64,000 nt of DNA, taken from contig NZ_KE332392.1 in NCBI RefSeq assembly GCF_000409775.1, positions 288,459-352,458 of the forward strand, in the 5' to 3' direction. Both the position numbers and the translations under genes were made by a program. Positions 1 through 8,805 of this stretch are shown here, in pieces. The notes beneath the pieces were generated by a model. That model did no database searches and had not been told where the DNA came from. It saw only the letters and a program-made list of their open reading frames with translations. Every line of letters starts with the position of its first letter. Position 1 is the stretch's first letter. This DNA comes from Litchfieldella anticariensis FP35 = DSM 16096 (lineage in GTDB: Bacteria > Pseudomonadota > Gammaproteobacteria > Pseudomonadales > Halomonadaceae).

Positions 1-545
1 TCCAAGACCGAGGGCCGGGCGAGACCGGTGAGACGTGCCAGGACGCGACCATAGCCACTGGCATCCAGTATGAAGCGGGCACTGAGCGAGCGTCGCTCAT
101 CTGTCGTGTCAACCAGCGTGAGGCATGGCCGGTCGTCGTCGGCGATGAAGGCCTCGACGCGGGTATCGAATTCGACCTCGGCACCGGCCTGGCGTGCTCC
201 CTCTATCAGTCGCAGGTCGAAATCGGCGCGTTCGACCTGCCAAGTGGTGTCGGGGCCAGGGCTGAACTTGTCACGGAAATCGATGGCGGTGTCCTGGCCT
301 CGCCAGCTAAAGGCAGCGCCGTTCTTGGGCTGAAAGTCGCCGGCCTGTGCGGCATCGAGCAGGCCGCAGTCCTCAAGATGTACCATGCATTGCGGCAGCA
401 GACTCTCACCGATGGAAAAGCGCGGAAAGCGGCTACGTTCGATGACCCGGACATGCAGGCCACGCCGGGCGAGCCAAGCGGCCGCGGCGGCGCCGGCAGG
501 GCCTGCGCCGATGATGGCGACATCGGTAGTGTCATTCGATTCCAT
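1..545 (-). CDS. FAD-dependent oxidoreductase of the aryl polyene cluster (3' end missing)
   Basis: The gene starts at 545 and runs off the left edge, leaving 181 codons. The first residues hold a Rossmann dinucleotide motif (IIGAGPAG, residues 11-18), followed by the IGESLLP motif typical of flavoproteins related to the tryptophan halogenase/geranylgeranyl reductase group. These enzymes bind FAD and oxidise, reduce or halogenate substrates; such proteins are regular members of aryl polyene clusters. The start lies 4 bases after the stop of the MMPL gene, so it is translated as the last visible gene of the same operon. The reaction cannot be told because the C-terminal part is outside the window. 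Confidence 0.85.
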   Translation of the reverse strand, partial: MESNDTTDVAIIGAGPAGAAAAAWLARRGLHVRVIERSRFPRFSIGESLLPQCMVHLEDCGLLDAAQAGDFQPKNGAAFSWRGQDTAIDFRDKFSPGPDTTWQVERADFDLRLIEGARQAGAEVEFDTRVEAFIADDDRPCLTLVDTTDERRSLSARFILDASGYGRVLARLTGLARPSVL

Positions 546-549
546 GCGA

Positions 550-2874
550 TCATGTCTCCTGTTGGCCATCACGACTGTGTTCGTGCTCGGCAGTGAGCCG
601 ACTGGTATCCGCTCTGGCGAAGGGCACCAAGACCCAGGTCGCGGCAAGTCCGATAAGGCAGGTCAGGCCCAGATAGTGCAACGCCGGCGTAGCGCTGAAG
701 GCCAGCAGGCCGAAGGCCAACAGGCTCGATGCGCAGGACAGGCTGATCGCCAGCCAGGCTGCCGGACTATCGGGGTGCTCGGTACTGAAGATCCCGGCAT
801 CGAGCCCTATGCCTAATACCAGCAACAGCCCCAGCAGATGAAACAGCGTCAGGCCAACGCCCAGCGCGCTGAACAATGCCAGCGTCGCGACCACTGCTCC
901 CAATGGTGGCAACAATACGCGCCAGGCTCGGCGGCGATAGCGCCAGCCGAACAGCAGTGCCAGCCCCATCGCAGCGGCCGTCAGCCATAGGGCGATCTGA
1001 TCGCGCAACTGCGCCAAATGGTCGGAAAGCGTTGCCACCCGGTCGTGGTAATGGATATACGACGCTGCGGCGAGTCGGGTGAGCGCATGCCGGGCCATCT
1101 CATCGGCATCGCCTAGAATGACCAGGGCCGCAAGTTCGGGATTCGCGGCCTTGGATGCGGACACTTCGCCAAGCCATAGCATGTTATCGGCACGCCCTGC
1201 CGACATCTTTAACCATGCCTCGAGGGTCAGCAACGGCACTGTACGCAGTGGTGCTTGGGCAGCTTCCAGCAGTTTCGGGGGAAGCCCGGCGTTGGCGATC
1301 CATTCCGGCAGGGCGGTGGCATAAACCTGGCGTACTCGCTCCAGGTTGGCTTTCTGGGTGGCCGGGGAGGGTACCGCCTGGGCGAGATGTCGGTAGTGTG
1401 CCAGGTGTCCTTGTGCCCGCAGTTTCGCCAAGGGAGCTTCCAGAGATTCCAGTCGTTCCAGCAGTGTGGCTTCCTGTTCGGCGGTGACGACCAGGTAACG
1501 ACTACCAGCGGGGCGTTCCAGCAGGGTCTGCACGCGTTGCTGCTCGGCGATCAGTGTGGCGGGTGAAGGGTTGAGCTGACGCAGGTCGTCATTGGCTGTC
1601 AGGCGAGTGACGATCAATGTCACGGCAAACATGCCGAGCAAGGCCAGCAGGCTCCAACGATAGGGAGCCCGAGGCGGCAGGCGCAGTCGATTCAACTGGG
1701 CAGCGATGCGTGTCGTCGCGATGTGAGGGCGTGGGGAGAACCACGGTAGCCACAGGCGCACGGTCAACCAGGCGCCGATCAATCCCAACGCGGTGAAAGT
1801 GGCCATCTGGCGCAACCCTGGCAGGGGTGTTGCGAGCTGGGCGAGATAGGCCGCCAGGCTGGATACCAGGCCCAGCAACAGTCCGGGCCAGAGCCGTGTC
1901 AGTGCTTGCTCGGGAGCCAGTTGGCGAGCGCATTGCAGATGCAGAGCGTAGTCGACGGCGATGCCGATCAGGCTGGCGCCGAACGCCAGTGTTAGCAGGT
2001 TGAGCGTGCCGAATAGCCACCAGGTCAATGGTAGTGCAAACACCACACCGCAAACGACCGGCAGCAATAGGCTGGCCAGAATCGCACCACGTCTGAATGT
2101 GCCCCATAGCAGCAAGCCGATACCCAGCAGCGATCCCAGGCCGATGGTGGAAATTTCCCGTTTTGCCTGATTCGCCCCAGCGGCAGCGTGGAACACCAGG
2201 CCGCTGCGCAATAGCTCAGCGTCGGGATGCGCGTCACGAAAGCTCGACAGCGCAGCGGTAAGGCGTCGTTGCAGGTCCATGTCGTAGGGGCTGGTGGACA
2301 GTTGGCTGCTGACGACGAACCAGTACCCGTCTCGGTCACTAATGGCTGGCTGGCCATCGATCAAGCGGATGGGGCTGTCGAAGCGCTGTTCCAGCCACGC
2401 ATCGAGCAGGCCGAAAGGATCGCGTCGGGGATCGGCATCGCTGCCGGGGGTGAACAGTCGCGTCAGGCCTCGCTGTACCCAGGCTTCGTTATCGGCGCTG
2501 GCCAGCGGCTCGGCCAGCAGGCGATAGCGATAGGGAGCCAAGGCGGTGTCGGGACGTTGGAACATATCGTCGTCAAAGCCGAGGACGCTTGCGGAATCCC
2601 GCAGGCGAGCCTTGAGGTCGGCGATGAGCTCGGCTGGGGAATCGCCGCGGATCAGCAGCACGAAGCGATCCTCGAAGGCTTGGGTCAAGCGCTGTTCGGC
2701 TTGTTCGAGCAACGCCGTCTGGTGGGGTTCGGGGAGTAGTGCGGTGATGCGAGTATCCAGCGGCGTTCCCTGGCTCAGCAAGCCGGCCAGCAGGATGGTG
2801 CAACCCAGCAGTAGCCCGGCCCAGCACCAGGCGGCGAGCCGCTCGACTCGAGTCGGACGTTGCGTATCGCTCAC
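550..2874 (-). CDS. MMPL/RND-family exporter of the aryl polyene cluster
   Basis: This 774-residue protein has a membrane segment near its N terminus, a large periplasmic region, a block of membrane segments around residues 245-380, a second periplasmic region and a C-terminal membrane block: the duplicated layout of RND/MMPL transporters. Members encoded in aryl polyene clusters are thought to move the lipid-linked pigment across the inner membrane towards the outer membrane. The start overlaps the end of the LolA-like gene by 4 bases, which couples an exporter with a periplasmic lipid carrier. The assignment to pigment export is inferred from context. Confidence 0.88.
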   Translation of the reverse strand: MSDTQRPTRVERLAAWCWAGLLLGCTILLAGLLSQGTPLDTRITALLPEPHQTALLEQAEQRLTQAFEDRFVLLIRGDSPAELIADLKARLRDSASVLGFDDDMFQRPDTALAPYRYRLLAEPLASADNEAWVQRGLTRLFTPGSDADPRRDPFGLLDAWLEQRFDSPIRLIDGQPAISDRDGYWFVVSSQLSTSPYDMDLQRRLTAALSSFRDAHPDAELLRSGLVFHAAAGANQAKREISTIGLGSLLGIGLLLWGTFRRGAILASLLLPVVCGVVFALPLTWWLFGTLNLLTLAFGASLIGIAVDYALHLQCARQLAPEQALTRLWPGLLLGLVSSLAAYLAQLATPLPGLRQMATFTALGLIGAWLTVRLWLPWFSPRPHIATTRIAAQLNRLRLPPRAPYRWSLLALLGMFAVTLIVTRLTANDDLRQLNPSPATLIAEQQRVQTLLERPAGSRYLVVTAEQEATLLERLESLEAPLAKLRAQGHLAHYRHLAQAVPSPATQKANLERVRQVYATALPEWIANAGLPPKLLEAAQAPLRTVPLLTLEAWLKMSAGRADNMLWLGEVSASKAANPELAALVILGDADEMARHALTRLAAASYIHYHDRVATLSDHLAQLRDQIALWLTAAAMGLALLFGWRYRRRAWRVLLPPLGAVVATLALFSALGVGLTLFHLLGLLLVLGIGLDAGIFSTEHPDSPAAWLAISLSCASSLLAFGLLAFSATPALHYLGLTCLIGLAATWVLVPFARADTSRLTAEHEHSRDGQQET

Positions 2875-3431
2875 GGCGCGGGATCACCGTCGTCGAGGTT
2901 TTCGCAAGCGGCCGGGGTCAGGGTCAGATTGAGCCGGTCTCCGTCGGCGAACTCGAGCTCGACCTGCTCCACTTGTTGGTGGCCGCTCACGAGTAGTTGC
3001 GTGAGCCGTTCGCCGACAGCCACATCCTTGGGCACCAGCCTGGCTCGCCAGTCTTTCAGCTCACCGCTGAGTTCGATCGTGAAGTGGCGTTCCAATGCCT
3101 GCCAGTCTCCCGAGAGAAGGCCGCTGAAGACCGGGGCGATGACCTGGAAGCCAAGCGGAAGATCGTCATTGTCTTCACTCAAGACCACGCGATCCTGCAC
3201 TGGCGCGGTGGTCTGCCAGACGAGGCCATCTTCGCGCTGCCGGAAATGGCCACGACTGTCCAACTGCGTCTCAAGGTCGGCCAACCAACGGGATTGTTCG
3301 AAGCGACCGCATGATGGGGCATGAGTGGCCAGGCGCTCAGCGAGCTTGTCATCATCGGGGATCGCCCACACGACAGGGCTGGCGATCAGGCTCAGGGCGG
3401 TACACATCGTCCATGGAAGATGACGCATCAC
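2871..3431 (-). CDS. LolA-like outer-membrane lipid carrier protein
   Basis: The protein has 186 residues with a clear signal peptide (hydrophobic stretch ending near VVWA, about residue 23) and a body of alternating hydrophobic and polar strands as in the LolA half-barrel fold. LolA-type proteins ferry lipids or lipoproteins through the periplasm. Copies in aryl polyene clusters are separate from the housekeeping lolA and are thought to handle the pigment lipid. It may start at either of two adjacent ATG codons (3431 or 3428); the upstream thioesterase gene ends at 3428, so either start gives a short overlap. Confidence 0.82.
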   Translation of the reverse strand: MMRHLPWTMCTALSLIASPVVWAIPDDDKLAERLATHAPSCGRFEQSRWLADLETQLDSRGHFRQREDGLVWQTTAPVQDRVVLSEDNDDLPLGFQVIAPVFSGLLSGDWQALERHFTIELSGELKDWRARLVPKDVAVGERLTQLLVSGHQQVEQVELEFADGDRLNLTLTPAACENLDDGDPAP

Positions 3432-3868
3432 GGGTTGGCCTCCTGCCAGGCGAGCAGCCGTTCGACCAGCGCCGGCGGTGACACCAAGCGCATTTCATGG
3501 TCGTCCAGCCCCACCGCGACCTGCACGCTCCAGGCCCGGGTCAGGCGCTTGCGCGTCTCGGCATCGCGAATGGTGTAGTCGATCTTGAGACGGTGTTCCC
3601 ACTCACTCACTCGCGCTTCGATGGCGATCCGTTGGGCGAATATCGCCGGAGCGGCATAGCGCAGGCGCAGGTCGATTACCGGCCAGGCGAACCCCGAATC
3701 CTGCATCTGTGGATAGTTGTAATCGATGGCATCGAGCAGTTCGCAGCGGGCGATTTCCAAGTAGCGCACATAGTGACCGTGCCAGGCCACCTGCATCATG
3801 TCGACGTCATGGAAGGGGATCGTCAGCTCGGTTTCGCAGCGTGGTAGCGGGCGGTCGTCAGGCGTCAT
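3428..3868 (-). CDS. Hot-dog acyl-CoA thioesterase (4-hydroxybenzoyl-CoA thioesterase family)
   Basis: This 146-residue protein carries the 4HBT signature near the N terminus: FHDVDMMQVAWHGHYVRYLE, with the conserved aspartate before the helix that forms the hot-dog core. Thioesterases of this family hydrolyse acyl-CoA or acyl-ACP thioesters. In aryl polyene clusters it presumably releases or edits chain intermediates. Its start lies 11 bases inside the lyase gene, so translation is coupled. The substrate is inferred from the cluster only. Confidence 0.85.
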   Translation of the reverse strand: MTPDDRPLPRCETELTIPFHDVDMMQVAWHGHYVRYLEIARCELLDAIDYNYPQMQDSGFAWPVIDLRLRYAAPAIFAQRIAIEARVSEWEHRLKIDYTIRDAETRKRLTRAWSVQVAVGLDDHEMRLVSPPALVERLLAWQEANP

Positions 3869-5429
3869 ACAGGCTCCAGCGACGTTGGCGAATCAGGCCA
3901 CAGAGGGCGCGTAGTTCAGGCTCCAGGGCACGATCTTCCTCCAGGGTCGGAAACGTCGACCGGCATGCATCGAGAAAGCCAGCCAGGCGCTCGGGAAGTG
4001 GAGCGGCATCGACCAACTGGCTGCGCAGCTCGACGGCCTGGCAGGTGGCGTGCAGGGTGGCGGCGGCGACCTGTTCGACGAGGGTCAGGACGCGCAGGGC
4101 ATCGCGAGCGGCGATGGTGCCCATGCTGACCTTGTCCTGATTGTGGCACTCGGTGGAACGCGAGAAGACACTGGCTGGCATGGTCAGCTTGAGGGCCTCG
4201 GCGGTCCACGCCGAGGCGCCGATCTGTACTGCCTTGTAGCCGTGGTTGAGGCTGGCCCGCTGCGGCGTGGCACCACTCAGGTTGCTGGGCAGGCCATGGT
4301 TGAAGCGAGTATCGACCAATAGCGCCAACTGGCGATCGAGCAGATCGGCGAGGTTGGCACAAGCTTGCTTGAGACTATCCATGACAAAGGCGACATGGCC
4401 ACCGTAAAAGTGGCCGCCATGCATGACCTTACCGTGCTCGGCGTCGATCAGCGGGTTGTCGTTGGCGCTGTTGAGCTCAGTCTCCAGAAACTGGCGCCAC
4501 CAGGGCAGGGCATCTTCTACCACACCGATCACGTGTGGGGCGCAGCGTGTCGAGTAACGGTCCTGCAGGCGGGGCGAGTTGCGTGGTGTATCAGGGGCAT
4601 GCAGGTCGTCGCGCAGACGCTCGGCCACGCGGTTTTGTCCAGGGTGTGGTTTGGCGGCGAACAGATCGGCGTCGAAATGATAGGGGTTGCCGTCCAGTGC
4701 GTAGACCGACAACGCGGTGATGCGCGTGGCTAGCCGTGCCAGATAGGTTGTCCGGGCGAAGGCGAACACGCCGAGTGCGGTCATCACCGCCGTGCCATTC
4801 ATCAGTGCCAGGCCTTCCTTGGGCTTCAGGCGATAGGGCGAAAGGCCGCGCTCGGCGAAGACCTCCGAGGTGGGGCGGCGTTGGCCGCGGTCGAACACTT
4901 CGCGCTCACCGCACAATACAGCGGCTAGATAAGACAGCGGCGTCAGGTCGCCGCTGGCGCCTACCGAGCCTTCCTCGGGGATGACCGGCACGACATCATG
5001 TTCGAGTAGCCAGGCCAGACGCTCAAGAAGCTCGACGCTAACTCCCGAGACGCCGCGGCACAGCGATACCAGACGCACCATGACCACGGCCCGTGCGGCT
5101 TCCACCGACAGCACCTCGCCCAGGCCGCAGCCGTGGAAGGTATACAACTGGCGTGGCAGCTGTTCCAGATCGGAGGCCGGCACTTCGCGGGTGCAAGAAT
5201 CACCATAGCCGGTGGTGACGCCGTAGACCACACCGTCTTCTTCGAGCAGGCGTTCGAGAAATGCATTGCCACGAGCGATGCGCTCACGAAAGTCGGATGC
5301 TGTCGACAGGACGATGTGACGACGGCCTTCGGCGACCGCCAGTACGTCCTCGAGGGTGACAGTCGAGCCATCCAGCGTGAGAGGTGCGCTGGTAATGGAG
5401 CCAGCGAGCGGGTCATGGAGTGTCGTCAT
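3858..5429 (-). CDS. Aromatic amino acid ammonia-lyase (HAL/PAL/TAL family)
   Basis: The 523-residue protein has the Ala158-Ser159-Gly160 triad that cyclises to the MIO cofactor (context EEGSVGASGDLTP) and the active-site tyrosine in VVYGVTTGYGD (residues 67-77). Such lyases remove ammonia from His, Phe or Tyr; in aryl polyene clusters the product is thought to be a cinnamate or coumarate starter for the polyene. The residue pair at the substrate-selecting position reads Phe98-His99, neither the Ser-His of histidine lyases nor the His-Leu of Rhodobacter tyrosine lyase. The reading frame stays open upstream to 5714, but ATG 5429 fits family length and gives a 17-base overlap with the acyltransferase gene. 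Confidence 0.9.
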   Translation of the reverse strand: MTTLHDPLAGSITSAPLTLDGSTVTLEDVLAVAEGRRHIVLSTASDFRERIARGNAFLERLLEEDGVVYGVTTGYGDSCTREVPASDLEQLPRQLYTFHGCGLGEVLSVEAARAVVMVRLVSLCRGVSGVSVELLERLAWLLEHDVVPVIPEEGSVGASGDLTPLSYLAAVLCGEREVFDRGQRRPTSEVFAERGLSPYRLKPKEGLALMNGTAVMTALGVFAFARTTYLARLATRITALSVYALDGNPYHFDADLFAAKPHPGQNRVAERLRDDLHAPDTPRNSPRLQDRYSTRCAPHVIGVVEDALPWWRQFLETELNSANDNPLIDAEHGKVMHGGHFYGGHVAFVMDSLKQACANLADLLDRQLALLVDTRFNHGLPSNLSGATPQRASLNHGYKAVQIGASAWTAEALKLTMPASVFSRSTECHNQDKVSMGTIAARDALRVLTLVEQVAAATLHATCQAVELRSQLVDAAPLPERLAGFLDACRSTFPTLEEDRALEPELRALCGLIRQRRWSLYDA

Positions 5430-6354
5430 GAAGGTATCCCATATCGTTCGTCCAGAACGGATAGAAGTTGAACCATTGCAGTGGGTGACGCCGAACGCGC
5501 TTGGCCAGGTGATCGGCATGGCGCTGCATGGCGTCGGCGATCCATGCTTCGCGCTGGCGGCGTGGCAAGTCTCGGGTATCGTCGATGGCCTCGAAGTCGA
5601 TCCGGAACCTGTCGTTCTCGCGTACGCAGGAAAGGGTGTACAGTGGACAGCGCAGCAACGTGGCAAGCCAGAATGGGCCTTCGGGGAATCTGGCCTGGCC
5701 GCCGAGGAAATCAAGACACCGCGTCCGTCCCCCCGACAGGGAAAGCCGGTCGGCAGCGATGACTACGTACCCGCCAGCTTGTATGCGTTCGTCCAGGGCT
5801 TGGGCGGTGGCCGGTGTGATCTCGCTGACCTCGAGAACGTGGGGACGAGGCCGTCCCGTGACACGCTCCAACAATGCATTGAACTTGCGTGCATTACGGG
5901 TATGCATCATGACTGTCAGTTCGAGTCCGGGGTGCCGCTCGGCCAAGGCATTGACCACGTCGAGATTACCGTGATGAGCAACCAGGATCAGGCCTCCCCG
6001 GCCGCCATCGATGGCGGCACTGAAATGCTCGATGCCCGTGCCGCTCAGGCGTTCGTCGGCGATATCCCCGCTCCAGGCCGCGACCTTGTCCATCAATGCA
6101 TCACCGAAGGCCAGGAAGTGGCGATAGCTGTGCCACCAACGGGCGAGCGGCCGATAGCTGAGATGAGGATAGAGGCGTTGCAGATAGGATTGGGAGGCGC
6201 ACCGCGCCGTGCCATGCGCCAAGAAATACCACAGCATGACCGGCCATAACGCGAGCCGGAAAGGCCAGCGCCCCAGGGAGCGCTGTATGGCCACCATTAG
6301 GGTCATGCCGGCCGTGGTGCCGCGCTCGCCGATCTGTGCCCAATGGTGATTCAT
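5413..6354 (-). CDS. LpxL-like lipid acyltransferase of the aryl polyene cluster
   Basis: This 313-residue protein has an N-terminal hydrophobic anchor and, around residue 130, the HHGNLD motif (an HX4D-type catalytic site) of the LpxL/LpxM acyltransferase family. Family members transfer an acyl chain from ACP to a lipid acceptor at the inner membrane. In this cluster it probably attaches the aryl polyene chain to a lipid or sugar carrier. ATG 6354 was chosen because it forms an ATGA overlap with the glycosyltransferase stop; an in-frame ATG ten codons upstream is possible but lies deep inside the previous gene. Confidence 0.86.
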   Translation of the reverse strand: MNHHWAQIGERGTTAGMTLMVAIQRSLGRWPFRLALWPVMLWYFLAHGTARCASQSYLQRLYPHLSYRPLARWWHSYRHFLAFGDALMDKVAAWSGDIADERLSGTGIEHFSAAIDGGRGGLILVAHHGNLDVVNALAERHPGLELTVMMHTRNARKFNALLERVTGRPRPHVLEVSEITPATAQALDERIQAGGYVVIAADRLSLSGGRTRCLDFLGGQARFPEGPFWLATLLRCPLYTLSCVRENDRFRIDFEAIDDTRDLPRRQREAWIADAMQRHADHLAKRVRRHPLQWFNFYPFWTNDMGYLHDDTP

Positions 6355-7109
6355 GGGCCTACCCCTGCAGATTGTCTGCGCCAACGTCGAGCCAGCAGGC
6401 GGGGCAAGCGCCGCAGCATGCCGAAGAACAAGCGGGTGTGCATGATGGAGATCTGGCGGTTATCGCGCCACAGGGCGAAATGGCTCACGCCATCGCGTGG
6501 ATAGCGCACACATACGGGGAGGTGAGCCAGGGTACCGCCAGTCCAGTACCAGCGCACCAGCACTTCGGTGTCGAAGGTCATGCGATCGCCGCACCGATGC
6601 TTTTCCAGCAGGCGGTTGAGTGCGTCGACCGGATAGAGCCTGACGCCGCACATGGAGTCGCGGATCTCCAGGGACAGGGTGTTGATCCATACCCAGACAT
6701 GCGTCGCATAACGGCCGTAGAAGCGTACTCGCGGAACGCTGGCGTCATAGCGTGGGTAACCGACCACCAGCGTATCGGGGGCCGTGTCCAGTGCCGCGAA
6801 GAAGGCGGGCAGGTCTTCGCTGGCATGCTGGCCGTCGGCATCCACCTGAAGGGCATGGGTATAACCGAGACGCTGGGCTTCTTGGAGCCCGAGGCGCACC
6901 GCAGCTCCCTTGCCCTGATTGATGGCCAGGCGCAGCAGGTGGTGTCCATTCGCTGCCAAGCGGTCGAGTTCGGCCGCGCACTCGGCGTCACAGCCGTCGT
7001 CCACCAGTAGCAGCGGTACCCCCAAGGTAGCAAGCTCGTCGCATACCGGGCCGATCGTAGTGGGGTGGTTATAGACCGGAATCAGGACGCAGGGACGCGG
7101 CTCAACCAT
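6351..7109 (-). CDS. Glycosyltransferase family 2 of the aryl polyene cluster
   Basis: The protein has 252 residues and starts directly with the GT2 core: CVLIPVYNHPTTIGPV, then LLLVDDGCD and the metal-binding LQVDADGQH (DXD-type). GT2 enzymes transfer sugar from an NDP-sugar; dolichyl-phosphate-mannose-synthase-like members act on lipid carriers. In aryl polyene clusters the enzyme may glycosylate the lipid anchor. ATG 7109 overlaps the end of the synthetase gene by 8 bases and leaves the usual few residues before the core, so it is preferred to the upstream starts at 7166 and 7193. Confidence 0.87.
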   Translation of the reverse strand: MVEPRPCVLIPVYNHPTTIGPVCDELATLGVPLLLVDDGCDAECAAELDRLAANGHHLLRLAINQGKGAAVRLGLQEAQRLGYTHALQVDADGQHASEDLPAFFAALDTAPDTLVVGYPRYDASVPRVRFYGRYATHVWVWINTLSLEIRDSMCGVRLYPVDALNRLLEKHRCGDRMTFDTEVLVRWYWTGGTLAHLPVCVRYPRDGVSHFALWRDNRQISIMHTRLFFGMLRRLPRLLARRWRRQSAGVGP

Positions 7110-8805
7110 GACGTTCTCCCTGGCGGGATTGCAGACGAACTCGTCCTGCGCAGTGCCGTCCCTCATGCGAGTCGATGACGAAGGCGATGCCATCGTCGCG
7201 GCGTGTCAACTGTAGCGTGAAGCGTGACCCAGGGCGCAGTACGCGTTGGAACTTCAAACGCTCGATACCTTGGAATTCGCCTGGTTCGCCGAAGTACTTA
7301 CCGGCGAGTTCGATAGCCCACTGCACCATCACTACCCCGGGCACCAACGGATACTCGTCGAAGTGGCCCTCGAGAAAGATCAGGCGCTCCGGCACTTCCA
7401 GAGTCAAGAGGCAGGAGCAAGGGTCGGAGCGGCGCTCTCCTAGCCAACGTGGTGCCTTGGTGTCATCGAGATCGGCGAACAGTCGGTTGACCAGACTGCG
7501 GTCGAGCTTGCCTTGGGCATTGCTCGGCAGGGTATCGACGAAGCGCCAGTAGCGGGGAATGGCGACTCGTTCCAGATGGTGTGACAGATGCGCTCGTAGA
7601 CGCTGTATCAGATCATGACGAGCGTCGTGCTGGTGAGGAATGAACTCGTCATGTAGAGCAATCACTACGCCCAGGCGCCCGTCGCTTCGACCAAGATCAA
7701 TGCACCGAGCCTCATCAACTTCCGGTGTGGTGGTCAGGGTGTGCTCGATATGATCCAACGAGATGCGCTTGCCGGCGATCTTTACCAGGCGATCCGCACG
7801 GCCCAACAGTTGGAAGCCGTCGGCTGCCGGGGCGACCCGGTCGGGTTGTTGCCACCACCTCTTAGGGTCTTCCAGAAATGGCGAGCTCAAAGCCAGGCGT
7901 TCGTCCACGAATGACAGTTGCACGCCGGGTAGGGCTTGCCAGGCGGTGTCCTGTGTTTGTCGACGCTGGGCGATTCCTCCGGTTTCGGTACTGCCATAGA
8001 TCTCGATCACCGCAGCATGTAACAGGTGTTCGGCGCGCTGGGCATGCTCTGTCGCCAAGGGAGCACCGGAGGAGAACACGCGAACGGGGCGGGGCGACTC
8101 CCTCCAGGGCAGGTGCTCCGGTAGGCGGGACAACTGGGCTGGTGAACTTACTATCACCGGGGCGAGACCAGCATCACTGGCTTCGAGGAGGCGCGCAGCA
8201 AGCACTTCGGGGTAACGACACTCGTCGCCGCAGAAGGGAACGCTGGAGCATAACGGATGCAACACGCCGGTGAGCAGCCCATAGATGTGCTGGTGACTGA
8301 CCTGTGAGATGACACAATTGTCGGCCAATGGCCATAGCTTGGCATGGGCAGCCAATTCCGCATCGAGTTGGTCGAAACGCTTGCTCAGGCGTACTGGGTC
8401 ACCGGTGGAACCGGAGGTGTACAGAACGACTGCCGTGGACGTGGTGGCGAGTGCCTTGGGGTAGGGAAGCGTGGCAGCCTCATGGTGGCTGGTGCTGTGG
8501 TTGCCAGGGATCTCGGGCAGCGTGCCGTCGACCTCGGTGGCAAGTCGTGCCAGAGTTTCAGGACGATCGTCGGCCGGCAGCACCGCGACACGGCCGCTTT
8601 CCCACAGCGCAACCAATGCGGCGCAGAAATCCTTGGGATGTCGTTGGCAAAGTAGCCAGTGACCAGCGGGTTGATTGGCCAGCCAATGGCGCCAGGCATC
8701 GATGCGCTGAGGTAGTGAGACCGGGTCGACCCAGTGATGAGGAAGCGAGCGGTGATTCGCGCTCGCTCTACGCCAGGGCAGTCGGGTTAACGGGACGAAT
8801 GTCAC
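7102..8805 (-). CDS. Fused acyl-activating enzyme and FabZ-like dehydratase
   Basis: The 567-residue protein joins two enzymes. The N-terminal part is an AMP-forming adenylase with YTSGSTG (about residues 129-135), YGSTETGG, GRADRLVKIAGKRI and the C-terminal QGKLDR lysine motif. From about residue 450 a hot-dog domain follows with FLEGHFDEYPLVPGVVM, the His-containing motif of FabA/FabZ-type hydroxyacyl-ACP dehydratases. The first part probably loads the aryl acid onto ACP and the second dehydrates growing chains. In enterobacterial aryl polyene clusters these activities are encoded separately. The start is taken as GTG 8805: it overlaps the previous stop as GTGA and has a strong GAGGAGG ribosome site about 8 bases upstream, unlike the longer GTG-free reading from 8841. 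Confidence 0.88.
   Translation of the reverse strand: MTFVPLTRLPWRRASANHRSLPHHWVDPVSLPQRIDAWRHWLANQPAGHWLLCQRHPKDFCAALVALWESGRVAVLPADDRPETLARLATEVDGTLPEIPGNHSTSHHEAATLPYPKALATTSTAVVLYTSGSTGDPVRLSKRFDQLDAELAAHAKLWPLADNCVISQVSHQHIYGLLTGVLHPLCSSVPFCGDECRYPEVLAARLLEASDAGLAPVIVSSPAQLSRLPEHLPWRESPRPVRVFSSGAPLATEHAQRAEHLLHAAVIEIYGSTETGGIAQRRQTQDTAWQALPGVQLSFVDERLALSSPFLEDPKRWWQQPDRVAPAADGFQLLGRADRLVKIAGKRISLDHIEHTLTTTPEVDEARCIDLGRSDGRLGVVIALHDEFIPHQHDARHDLIQRLRAHLSHHLERVAIPRYWRFVDTLPSNAQGKLDRSLVNRLFADLDDTKAPRWLGERRSDPCSCLLTLEVPERLIFLEGHFDEYPLVPGVVMVQWAIELAGKYFGEPGEFQGIERLKFQRVLRPGSRFTLQLTRRDDGIAFVIDSHEGRHCAGRVRLQSRQGERHG

Noticed and set aside
5356-6249. 297-codon open frame on the plus strand
   Set aside because: It lies wholly antisense to the LpxL-like acyltransferase and the start of the lyase gene, with no ribosome site or protein motif. 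Long antisense frames are common in GC-rich coding DNA.
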